A DNA stretch of 64,000 bases. Source: Entomortierella parvispora (taxonomy: Eukaryota > Mortierellomycota > Mortierellomycetes > Mortierellales > Mortierellaceae). The stretch lies in assembly GCA_963573315.1 (NCBI GenBank), contig OY752149.1:1-64000 (forward strand). The letters run 5' to 3'. Each line of letters opens with the position of its first letter. Position 1 is the stretch's first letter. The translations under genes were made by a program, and so were the position numbers. Below are positions 41,165 through 49,866 of this stretch, piece by piece. The notes under the pieces are model-generated. The model did no database searches. It was not told the origin of the DNA and was given only the letters and a program-made list of their open reading frames with translations.

Positions 41165-44100
41165 CTAATTCCTCACTTTGGCTTTGCGGCTCTTGTTGGC
41201 CTGAGAACTCTGGGCTTTTGCTTGCTCGTCTCGTACTTGTTTTTGGAGTTTCTTCTCCCTGTTGTCTCTGATACGAATTATTCTTTTAGCTGCATGCGGA
41301 TTGTCCATGCGCTTACTCTTCCAGTATTTGTCGATGATGTTCTTTGAGTCAAACTGGTCATAGCTGAGTTGCTGGTTGTGTGAGGAGTCATATCCTTTCC
41401 ACTGCACAGTGTACAGCATCCCCTCCTTGGAGAGCGAATGGTCAAGGATCATGTCGATCTCATATGACTCGGCACTTTGCACGTCTAGCGCTTGGGTGAC
41501 TTGCTTCAGCTGCTCCGGGGAATATTGACGGGGCAGTTTCTCAGACATTGGATCGAGGAGAGTGTATGAGCCATGTGTTGAGCGGGAAAGAACCTTGTAT
41601 GGGCCGTGATATTTGGCGTCAATCTTGCTACCAGGTACGTCTTCCTTGGCCATGACATAGGTGCCAGGCTGGAAGTCACGCAATCGATGAGTCCTATTGA
41701 ACTTCGAAGCCATAGCTGTCTGAGTCCCAGTACTGTAATCCGAAATTGCAGGGTATACCAGTTTCGTGAGATACTCTAGACGCTGTTCGTTCTCCTCATC
41801 TGTCAATAGATGGGACTCAACCGCGGAGAAATCCGTGAGAGTAGCAAACGATCTACCGTAGAACAATGAAAACGGCGTTGAGTTGTGGAGACTGGCGGCC
41901 CTGGTGTTGAGCTGTAGCTGCGCCATGGGTACATAGTTATCCCATTGGTCGCGCCGTCCTTGAAGTTGTTTCTTGATGTTGTCTTTCATGGTGCGCACAA
42001 AGCGTTCAGCCACGCCGTTCGACCTTGGGTGGTACGGTGTCGACAGTCTATGATCAATTTTCAACTTTTGATTCATGAGCTTACACAGTGAATTAACGAA
42101 CTCAGAGCCGTTATCACTTTGAACGATCTTTGGGAATCCGATGCCGCAGAACAGCTTAAACAATGCTTGTGCGATTGTCCGGGCTTCCTTATTCGGCAAA
42201 GGTTCAAGGAAGACAAACCTGGTACAGATGTCTACGGTCACAAGTACAAACTTGTTGCCGGATGTACTGGTATCGAATTCAGCAAGATCCACGGCGACAT
42301 GCTCACCGGGTAGCCGTGCATGGATGGGCCTGAGAGGATGGTAACCCTTTCGGGCGATGTTGAAGTACTGGCACTGTGTGCATCCACTGACCCATTTCAG
42401 GCAGTCTTCTTTGAGCTTAGGCCAAGTCTTACCAGTAGCCTGGATGGCTTTGACCATGGCTCCCGTACCTGGATGTCCAAACTCATGGGTACGGCTGAGA
42501 ATAAGTTCTCGCTCTTCCTCTCGGAGTACAACTTCGTGGGACACATCATCAGAGACGAATTCTTGCATGTACGCTTCATCCATTACGAACCTGGTGCCAA
42601 TCTTGAGATCTGGCCCGGAGGATGCTTCTGGTGATGTGTTGGCCCTGTCGATGGTTGCTGCTTTTAAGGCCCGGGTGACGGCGGCAACAGATGGATGCCC
42701 GTCAGGGACCATGTCCATGTCGTAGTCTTCGCGTTCTTTTGTGGGGTCGTCCTCTTCGGTAAATGCACGGGACAGTGCATCCGGTAGGACGTTCAGTATG
42801 CCTGGTCGGTAGATGCACTCGAAATCGTAATTAAAGATCGTCTCCTTCCAGTTCGTAACAATCTGAGGAAGTTCCTTTTGCTCGTGTATGTAGGTTAGCG
42901 GACGGTGGTCAGTGAAGAGGGTGAACTTTCGTCCCCATAAGTATTGATGAAAACGATTGAGTGCAAAAACGATCCCAAGTAACTCCTTTTTGTATGCTGG
43001 GTAATTCTTCTCGCTTTTGTGAAGCGCCCTGGCCTGGAATGAGATGTAGTTGATCTTCGACTCGTCTCCATTGGGTAGTTGGTAGAGCACTGCGCCGATG
43101 CCAACTCCGGATGCGTCAGTCGCGACATAGAATGGTAGACTGAAATCGGGGAAACATAGACAAGGAGCGAGAATGATTGATCGTCTCAGTTTGTCAAAGC
43201 TGCGTTTCTCTTCCTTGGAAAGTGAAAACGTGCCCCTCTTGTTCCGTAAGGCTTCTAGAGGTGCTGCTAGCACACTGTACAGTGGTATGTACTCGCGGAA
43301 ATAATTGAAGAGACCGAGATACCTCTGGACCATCTTCTTGTTGCGGGGGTATGCCCAAGAATAAATGTTTGCAATTTTCTTCGGATTGATCATGCGGCCA
43401 TGTCGGTTGACGATGTAGCCGAGCATCAATATTTCAGTGCTGTAAAAGTTACACTTTTCCTGGTTGATAATAAGTTTGGCCTCGGTTAGACGTTTTACGA
43501 CCGTGATGCAGTGCTCCAGATGACTTTCAGTTTCGTCTGTATGGGCAACAATATCATCGACATAATTGTCAGCAAAGTCGGCGTCTCCGAATAGCTCAGC
43601 CATTCCTCGTTGGAAGATGCTAGTGAGTGGTTTCAAACCAAATGGTGCTCGAGCGAACTTGTACTGCTGGTTGTCGTATGTAAACGCGGTCAGGATTTGA
43701 CTCAGCTCGGCAATTCTCATGCGATGATAAGCCTGAGAGAGGTCAAAGGTAGAGTATCTGGCTTTGCCTGCGACCTTGGTATGCAAGTCTGCGATCTTTG
43801 GGAGCGGAAATTGGTCCGTGTCCAGCAACTGCTTGTTGAGTGTGCGCGGATCCAGGCATACTCTGTGCTTTAAAATCTTCCCTTCTAGGTCTCGTCTCGC
43901 TGCCATGGTGAGCGTGCTATTATATGGGCAATGTCCCTTTACGGGTACTATCACTCCGTCTTTAAGCCATTGCTTCACGGTCTTGTCAACCTCGTCTTTC
44001 TCTGTCTGCGAATAGAACTGCCGTGGGCGTTCTTGCACTTTGCAATCGGGTCCAACTTTTAGTTCTACAACCATCGATGGCAGTGTGCAGTGAGATGATG

Positions 44101-46507
44101 GGTCGATCTTGGCGTTTTCGTCCAGGTAGGGTTGCAACTGCCTCATGAATTCAGCTTTCTCCGCTATGAACTCGGGTGTCAATTCCACTTCTGGTGTTTT
44201 TAACGGAACAATCGGTGGTTTCTCGTCTGTTGGTACCCACCGGAAGTCTTCTCTCCGCGGCTGCTGGAGACGAATACCGCCGATGGTGAATCCTAACAAC
44301 GAGAATAGGTCCATACCTATGAGTACGTCAAAGTAGTCGAAGTCCATGACATGCATGTGAACTTCCAGCGACTTTTTGTTGCAGATGAGCTGTACTCTAT
44401 CGCAAGTGGTGAAGTCCGGGACTTGCGTTCCAGTTTTGATTAGCGCTACAAATTCGTCCGGTATGGCTCCAAAACGGATGTCTGCATCCTCAGCAAGCCC
44501 TCTACTAATGAGTGATATTGTGGCGCCGGGATCTAATAGAGCAGTACACATTATACCATTAATCATACAGGGCACCGTGAGTCGGTTGTCTCCTGGTTTT
44601 GGTTGCCTGAATTCATAGACCTTCTTCAAGTCCTTTGGACGTAGATAGTTTTGACGGTTGTCTTCTTTAATGGAATCAGCCTCACGCATGTGAATGTCGT
44701 CATGTCGATCAAAAGCTGCGACTACTTTATGCTGTGTCTGTCCGTAGGATCGATCGGAGCCACGATTGGTTTGAGTGTGCTCTTGAGCATCGCCTCGGCG
44801 ATCGTCCTTGTTACCGTAGCGGCTGCGGTGATCTTGGCGTCTGCCACCGCCAGCACGACGCGATCGGTCCTGCGAGCGTGATCGTGAGCGAGAGCGTTTG
44901 CGACCGCTACCATTACTCTTCTTCTGCTCTTGGTCGGCCTTACGCTTGAAGCAGTCCTTATAATTGTGTGGCGTTCTTGCATTCTTGCAGGCATCGGTAT
45001 ACCAACAGTCCGATGCTGACCCAGTCGAGGTGTTTGATCGGCCCGACTTTGTTGACGACTGCGACTTAGATCGGCCTCGCTGTGATTCGTCTCGTCGGTG
45101 CCCTTGGTTGTGCTTTGTCGCTGTACCTGATCCGGAGCCCGATGTGGCCACGTCGGCCTTAAACTGGGACAGGAACCATGCCGTATGGTCAGTTCTGTTG
45201 CCCTCGACCGCGCCAGGGGTCTCATGGAGGAATTCGAGGTACGCCTTGACTGAGGTCACATTTTCTAACGCGCCATACCTCTTCAGAGTAGCTTGTTTGC
45301 CCACGTCCGAGATATAGCAGCCTAGTGGTTTGATCAGCCACTGGCAGTCCGAGTCCGGGATGTCTGCTGCTTCCATGAGAGGCAAAATCCGGTCGGAAAA
45401 CGCACGAATTGATTCCCCGTGGTCAGGTCGCATCCTGGTGACGATGTCGGCTACTTTGGAGCTCACCGAGTCAAACCGGATGGCCTTGTGGAGGGCCTCG
45501 ATGGCTTTGCTCCAGGTCCTCTTATCAATGGGAACTTTCGCGATCTCGGACTCATAGTCCTTGGCGAGCCCAATCTTGACAAGGGACATCGGAAGGTAGG
45601 ACCATGCTACCTTATCGAACAATGCATCCGTGAGATGCAGTCGTAAAGCGCGCTTGATGTCCTCCTTGAACCGGACTACTTTCTTAGCAATCTCGAGTAA
45701 GGCTTGGTCCTTGTCGGTGCTGAGAGTGTCACGCTCGATGTCTAGTATCGGCTGGTTCTTTAACTCGACATGTTTTAGTTTAGAAAAATCAATAGTTTTC
45801 GTACCTTTAAACACCGGGATATGGTCGATCTTATAGATGGACTTAATGGCTGCGTGAACTGGGTCTGACGGGTCCCATTTGATGACGTAATCATCGATGG
45901 TTAGCGCCGCCCGTTCCGCGCCAGTCATTTTAGCCTCAGACGACGAGGTCGATCGGTCCCCTTCGAGATCGTCGGCATTGGCCTTGAAGGCTGCTCGGAG
46001 AGCTCGCTCGGCATCGTGGCCACTGTCCTCGAGAAGCCGGACTTGGACTTGGATGTCCCCTCGGATCTCGGTCCTGGTGTCATCGAGTATCTTGAGCTGA
46101 GCCTTTTCACGTGCCGAACCGAGCCGAAGTGCCTTGACAGCCTTGACCGCTTGTCTGTGTCGGTTGTTGAGGTGGGTGATGAGGAATAACTTACGCGACG
46201 CCTTGGCTCGATAGCTCTCGACTTGTCTGCGTAGTCCTTGCTCAGACTCGTCGTAGTCGTCCTCGTCCTCGGATTCGGATTGGGCCTGATCATCTAACTC
46301 CATGTCCTCCATGATTTTCGAGAGGCGGTCACTGATGTCGTCATCATGCGAGTCGTCTTCAGTGGTGTCATCATCCTGGTGCATTTCCGTATCTTCGTCG
46401 ATGTCGTCTCTTTGGTCGGTAGTTTCTTGATTGACCGCACTGTCTGCCTGCTGGCCATCAGTCTCCGAGATTGGTGCCGTCGCGGTGGTCTTTCGTTTAG
46501 GCGGCAT
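41165..46507 (-). CDS. Gag-Pol polyprotein of Ty3/gypsy retrotransposon
   Basis: An uninterrupted 1780-residue frame starts MPPKRKTTATAP. An acidic N terminus and Gag domain occupy about 1-480. A Cys/His motif CWYTDACKNARTPHNYKDC follows, spaced C-x5-C-x6-H-x4-C instead of the usual C-x2-C-x4-H-x4-C. An RS/RG-rich basic stretch comes next. The aspartic protease has LLDPGATISLIS (DPG rather than DSG/DTG). Reverse transcriptase has FADNYVDDIVAHT. RNase H has YVATDASGVGIGAVLY and FTDHRPL. Integrase has an HHCC zinc region (HEFGHPG, CTQCQ) and DDE blocks (VAVDLAEFD, VQSDNGSEF). A chromodomain-like module (EIDMILDHSL, YTVQWKGYD) and a basic tail end it. Gag and Pol share one frame, so the Gag:Pol ratio would have to be set after translation. 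Confidence 0.95.
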   Translation of the reverse strand: MPPKRKTTATAPISETDGQQADSAVNQETTDQRDDIDEDTEMHQDDDTTEDDSHDDDISDRLSKIMEDMELDDQAQSESEDEDDYDESEQGLRRQVESYRAKASRKLFLITHLNNRHRQAVKAVKALRLGSAREKAQLKILDDTRTEIRGDIQVQVRLLEDSGHDAERALRAAFKANADDLEGDRSTSSSEAKMTGAERAALTIDDYVIKWDPSDPVHAAIKSIYKIDHIPVFKGTKTIDFSKLKHVELKNQPILDIERDTLSTDKDQALLEIAKKVVRFKEDIKRALRLHLTDALFDKVAWSYLPMSLVKIGLAKDYESEIAKVPIDKRTWSKAIEALHKAIRFDSVSSKVADIVTRMRPDHGESIRAFSDRILPLMEAADIPDSDCQWLIKPLGCYISDVGKQATLKRYGALENVTSVKAYLEFLHETPGAVEGNRTDHTAWFLSQFKADVATSGSGSGTATKHNQGHRRDESQRGRSKSQSSTKSGRSNTSTGSASDCWYTDACKNARTPHNYKDCFKRKADQEQKKSNGSGRKRSRSRSRSQDRSRRAGGGRRQDHRSRYGNKDDRRGDAQEHTQTNRGSDRSYGQTQHKVVAAFDRHDDIHMREADSIKEDNRQNYLRPKDLKKVYEFRQPKPGDNRLTVPCMINGIMCTALLDPGATISLISRGLAEDADIRFGAIPDEFVALIKTGTQVPDFTTCDRVQLICNKKSLEVHMHVMDFDYFDVLIGMDLFSLLGFTIGGIRLQQPRREDFRWVPTDEKPPIVPLKTPEVELTPEFIAEKAEFMRQLQPYLDENAKIDPSSHCTLPSMVVELKVGPDCKVQERPRQFYSQTEKDEVDKTVKQWLKDGVIVPVKGHCPYNSTLTMAARRDLEGKILKHRVCLDPRTLNKQLLDTDQFPLPKIADLHTKVAGKARYSTFDLSQAYHRMRIAELSQILTAFTYDNQQYKFARAPFGLKPLTSIFQRGMAELFGDADFADNYVDDIVAHTDETESHLEHCITVVKRLTEAKLIINQEKCNFYSTEILMLGYIVNRHGRMINPKKIANIYSWAYPRNKKMVQRYLGLFNYFREYIPLYSVLAAPLEALRNKRGTFSLSKEEKRSFDKLRRSIILAPCLCFPDFSLPFYVATDASGVGIGAVLYQLPNGDESKINYISFQARALHKSEKNYPAYKKELLGIVFALNRFHQYLWGRKFTLFTDHRPLTYIHEQKELPQIVTNWKETIFNYDFECIYRPGILNVLPDALSRAFTEEDDPTKEREDYDMDMVPDGHPSVAAVTRALKAATIDRANTSPEASSGPDLKIGTRFVMDEAYMQEFVSDDVSHEVVLREEERELILSRTHEFGHPGTGAMVKAIQATGKTWPKLKEDCLKWVSGCTQCQYFNIARKGYHPLRPIHARLPGEHVAVDLAEFDTSTSGNKFVLVTVDICTRFVFLEPLPNKEARTIAQALFKLFCGIGFPKIVQSDNGSEFVNSLCKLMNQKLKIDHRLSTPYHPRSNGVAERFVRTMKDNIKKQLQGRRDQWDNYVPMAQLQLNTRAASLHNSTPFSLFYGRSFATLTDFSAVESHLLTDEENEQRLEYLTKLVYPAISDYSTGTQTAMASKFNRTHRLRDFQPGTYVMAKEDVPGSKIDAKYHGPYKVLSRSTHGSYTLLDPMSEKLPRQYSPEQLKQVTQALDVQSAESYEIDMILDHSLSKEGMLYTVQWKGYDSSHNQQLSYDQFDSKNIIDKYWKSKRMDNPHAAKRIIRIRDNREKKLQKQVRDEQAKAQSSQANKSRKAKVRN

Positions 46508-46639
46508 CCTGAAGCTCTCCTTTCCAGATTATGATGGAGTGGTTGGTCCGCGGAATGGCGATGAGATGGTGGTGAAATTTTTCTCAAGTTGGTGGGAGTG
46601 ACGTTTCGTAAACCGGCCAATCACAGTTCCTGAAAAAAA

Positions 46640-46809
46640 TGAAATGTCGGGGGTCTGTACGTCAGGAAGAAAGAAAGGTGCTGTTTAATGATAGAGAGCG
46701 ACAGCCTGATATGACTGTCGCACACTACTTAAGGGGCGCGCAAGCGCAACTCTCTCTAACTAGAAATAAACGGCAGGAGAAATACGTCGGTATTGCACCG
46801 GACGTTACA
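46640..46809 (-). repeat. LTR (5' LTR of the element)
   Basis: The second 170-bp copy. It would drive transcription leftward into Gag-Pol. The right target duplication ATAGG follows at 46810-46814. Confidence 0.93.
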
Positions 46810-48310
46810 ATAGGTATTCTCCCTAAGAATTAGAATATAGTCTTTATAAGCGTATGTAACTAATAGATTGGTTGATGGTGCACTGTAAGAGTAGTAACTG
46901 ACTTGCCCGAAGACCTTATGAGTTCCGTCAAAGCACAATGTTCTGCCATGCGTCTTGAGCTGTTGTAGTTGCCACAAGCAAGCGAACCCGAAATATATCC
47001 CACTGGTGATATCGTTCTTATCGTAAAAGGTGAATCCATTCTCCTGTTGAAATTCCTCCATCCACTTTATAGCTGATAGGACTTCATGGTCATCCTTCCT
47101 TATTACAGCGGCCGCCTTCTTCTGCCATATGTTGTAAACATCATCATAGGTGATGAAGTCATCTCTTGATAGTCGCCCACCATCTCCTCGTGTAATTTGC
47201 ATGAATTTGTCGTACCCTATCGTCAGTTGTTGCATCACCCGGTGAATTGATGATCCCTGGTCCAGCAGCCGTTCAATTGCCGCCTTGATAGCTGCAGACT
47301 TTTGCCGTGTCCCAAGATCGGCGATGTCGCCAACAGTGTGGTTGTGCTGGTAATAATACTCAACGACACATGCCTGCTGGCGAGAGCCGCCTGGCATCAT
47401 TACCGGTTGATATAGAACCGCAATCCTGGATGGACAACCTTTCTTGATACTCTCTTGTCGAACACGGGCTTTACCAGTCTTACCTCCGTTGACTCTCTCC
47501 TTCCGCACTTGTTTTTTACCTCCGCACTGACACTGAAAGGTCAGTCGACGTTGGTTGTCAGGATCATTATACTTGTACTCTCTTAAAAAAATAAAGTTGG
47601 TCGAGATGGCCCTTTGATGCCTCTCCATCCAGCCTTCGAATGAGTGAGGCTCAAGATAGAACTCTGCCACCTCCTCATCAAGCCTAACAAACCTGAGGTT
47701 TGGATCAAGCTTGAAGTGTTTTGCAGAGCGCAGAATAACGGCATCTCTAGAAAGTACTCCTCGTATTCTGCTCAGCACAATGCCATTAAGTCCTTCCGTG
47801 ATGCGCGTCCGAAGTAACTGTCAAAGTGGCTGGAATTAGTGTATTGTTTGCGACAGGGCAGGGCAAGAATATAAATCAAAAGCATCGAAGGATACCAACC
47901 TCTATGTCTGCTTTGTCTACTTCTACATCGGCATCGCCCTCCTTTGCAGTTTCTCGGATCTCATCTGCAGCTGCGTTCTGGAGATTGACTTTGTTAATGT
48001 ACAGCTAATGAACTGCAAACCAAACTTACTCCATCAGGAAACTCTTTCACTTACAAGTTCGTCTAAAGCTTTGGACACCACCTGCTCTATTTGATCACAG
48101 GCTAGCTTGTCTTCTACTATAGGATCATCAGCAGAGATGCTATGTTCCTGCTCGTCAGAAGAAGGGTCAAGGTGAAAGGTAGGAGTATTCAGGTCCATAA
48201 TGATGGAGGAAGATGGAGAGTGGGATGAAGGACGCGAAACGCGAGTCTTTGTTTTCAAGGAGGATGTCATGTGATGAGGATGTCATGTGATGATGAATGT
48301 AGTCAGTGTG

Positions 48311-48345
48311 ATCGTATGAGCTGCGTCTGTGACATAAGGCTCCTC
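48311..48345 (-). repeat. MULE terminal inverted repeat, right
   Basis: The partner of 38390-38424. The reverse complement begins GAGGAGCCTTATGTCACAG. The inner core is shared with the left end. Confidence 0.8.
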
Positions 48346-48354
48346 CCAATTGCG
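48346..48354. repeat. Target-site duplication of the MULE, right copy
   Basis: CCAATTGCG, identical to 38381-38389. The match extends by chance to CCAATTGCGGAG because the left end of the element starts with GAG. Confidence 0.8.
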
Positions 48355-48660
48355 GAGAATGCACGTGATCGTGACTGCCATGCGCATTTTGCCTGCAAAT
48401 TGTCTCCCCGACCAGCAGAGGACACACCCCCGTCAAGGCCGGTCGACCGACCTCCAGCAACAAAAAAACGAAAAGACTGATCTCCTCCCTTCCATTCCAT
48501 TCCTCCTTCCCCTCCTTCTCCTCCACCCCGCCGTTTTTCGCAATCCTCCGACCGGATCTGAGTCTGTCTGCCCCGCCTGTCTGTCTGTCTGTCTGTCTCC
48601 TCTCTGTCGATCGACGCTACCTCTCGCCAACACAACCACTAATCCACACAAAGATCCACC
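48355..48660 (+). promoter_or_regulatory. TIM17 upstream region
   Basis: About 300 bp from the transposon end to the TIM17 start. It is C/T-rich from 48480, with CTGTCTGTCTGTCTGTC at about 48578-48597. No clear TATA box. Before the insertions this would have been continuous with the RRM-gene upstream region. Confidence 0.45.
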
Positions 48661-48809
48661 ATGCCTCGTTCGTCTGATCACTCCCGCGATCCTTGGTATT
48701 GTCTGCCTTTCTGTCAGAGTCAGAACAACCCCTGCTCCTTGCCGCTGTCTTTGACGACGTTCATACTAACATGCTGCGCTCATCTCGCCTTCTATTCTTT
48801 CCCATCTCT

Positions 48810-48896
<87 letters not shown>

Positions 48897-49566
48897 CCTT
48901 TGCGGTCAACAACAGCCCATATGTCATCTTCTCGGACATTGGTGTTTCTTTCGCCATGGGCGCCATTGGAGGAGGTGTCTGGTATGGAATCAAAGGTGCC
49001 AAGAACTCGCCAAGGGTAAGCAGTCTAGCAACAACAACCACCAGAACCGATCATCCTGTCCTTCATTTGTTTTCGTTACTTATCTATTCTTCGTATTTCG
49101 TTTATTCCTGTAGGGTGAACGTTTCCCAGGTGCCTTGGTCTCTTTGAAAGCCCGTGCCCCAGTTTTGGGAGGAAACTTTGCTGTTTGGGGTGGACTCTTC
49201 TCCTCTTTCGACTGTGCGATGAAGGGTATCCGTCAGAAGGAGGATCCTTGGAACTCGATCGCTTCTGGATTCTTGACTGGTGGCTGCTTGGCTGCCCGTG
49301 GTGGTCCCAAGGTTGCTTTGACCTCGGCAGCGATCGGTGGAGTCTTCTTGGCTGTTATTGAGGGACTTGGAATTGTCATCTCGCGCGCCTTTGCTGACCA
49401 AAACAGGCCCATGATGCCTCAGGTATGTAGAGAATCTTTGGTCCTGTATCTTGTTTGGTTTTTTTTTTTCTTCTTGGATCTTGCCTCTTGCCGCTCATGT
49501 ACTGACTTCATTGCTTTTCCTTGTACCTTATAGCTTCCCGATATTGCCCCACCAGCATCGCAGTAA
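48661..49566 (+). CDS. TIM17: Mitochondrial import translocase subunit Tim17
   Basis: Four exons (48661-48695, 48916-49015, 49114-49422, 49534-49566) give 158 residues. [20 protein letters not shown] is assembled across intron 1 and is the Tim17 N-terminal signature. [18 protein letters not shown], then [36 protein letters not shown] and [13 protein letters not shown] follow. Four membrane segments with Gly-rich packing motifs match the TIM23-complex channel subunit that imports presequence proteins. The Cys pair (one in PCPY, one in FDCAM) known to form a disulphide in Tim17 is present. Intron 1 (48696-48915) contains a long CT microsatellite right before its acceptor. It converges on SPP1/CFP1, with 300 bp between stops. 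Confidence 0.96.
48812..48892 (+). repeat. (CT)n microsatellite inside TIM17 intron 1
   Basis: An almost pure run of about 40 CT units lies 24 bp upstream of the AACAG acceptor (48911-48915), so it acts as an outsized polypyrimidine tract. Confidence 0.95.
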
Positions 49567-49866
49567 AGAAAGGGCTCAAAGGACTATCAAAACTCCTCTT
49601 GTCATTGGAAAAAAATACTACCCCTGCCCCTCGATCCCAATTGTAACATCACGCTGTTCGATCATATTCAAGGGCCCTGGCACCCATGGCCCACAATCTT
49701 TTTTTTTCAACCCTCATTCTTCTCCACATTATCTTTGTACCTCTCAATCATTCTTTTCCTTCAAATTGTACAATTATCCCTAGAGCTTTCTTCATAAAAG
49801 ACAAAAAAAAAGAAAAAGGTCAAGGTTGCACTAGGTTGCACTTTTTTTTTATTTCAAACAAAGCCT

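Larger units (their letters stand above)
40667..46809 (-). mobile_element. Complete Ty3/gypsy LTR retrotransposon (chromodomain type)
   Basis: 6143 bp, bounded by 170-bp LTRs, flanked by ATAGG duplications, with one Gag-Pol frame on the minus strand. The polypurine tract on the coding strand, GGGGGGGGAGTT, abuts the 3' LTR (complement of 40837-40849). The region after the 5' LTR on the coding strand starts TTTTTTTCAGGAACTG and lacks the usual TGG-start tRNA primer site. The 3' untranslated part (40850-41164) has a short A-rich repeat (GGATAAAA...GAAAACC). LTR identity and the open frame suggest very recent insertion. It lies in exon 4 of the MULE transposase. Confidence 0.95.
39282..48198 (-). 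pseudogene. MULE/SWIM transposase gene, interrupted by LTR element
   Basis: Exons are 48055-48198, 47900-48004, 46907-47817, then 46810-46822 joined to 40314-40661 if the insertion is removed, and 39282-40232, for 823 codons. The third intron (46823-46906) uses a GC donor (GCAAGT). Features include a basic, Cys-bearing N-terminal DNA-binding region (LTFQCQCGGKK, KKGCPSRIAVLY, YYYQHNHTVG; WRKY/FLYWCH-like). The MULE catalytic core has LCFDGTHKVFG, ITDQGPTEILAIKTAFP and FYCAWHVLKVWER. A SWIM zinc motif CSCMFFYNNRSCCKH lies near the C terminus. No frameshift or stop is seen in the exons, so the insertion at 40667-46809 appears to be the only disabling lesion. An AATAAA (complement of 39273-39278) follows the stop. 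Confidence 0.85.
38390..48345 (-). mobile_element. Mutator-like DNA transposon (MULE), split by a retrotransposon
   Basis: The element has terminal inverted repeats at 38390-38424 and 48311-48345, a 9-bp target duplication outside them, and one transposase gene on the minus strand. Without the later retrotransposon (6143 bp plus its 5-bp duplication) it would be about 3.8 kb. The transposase start (48198) is only 147 bp inside the right end. About 890 bp of non-coding sequence, including a GA microsatellite (39135-39180), lie inside the left end. The element landed between the RRM gene and TIM17. Confidence 0.82.
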
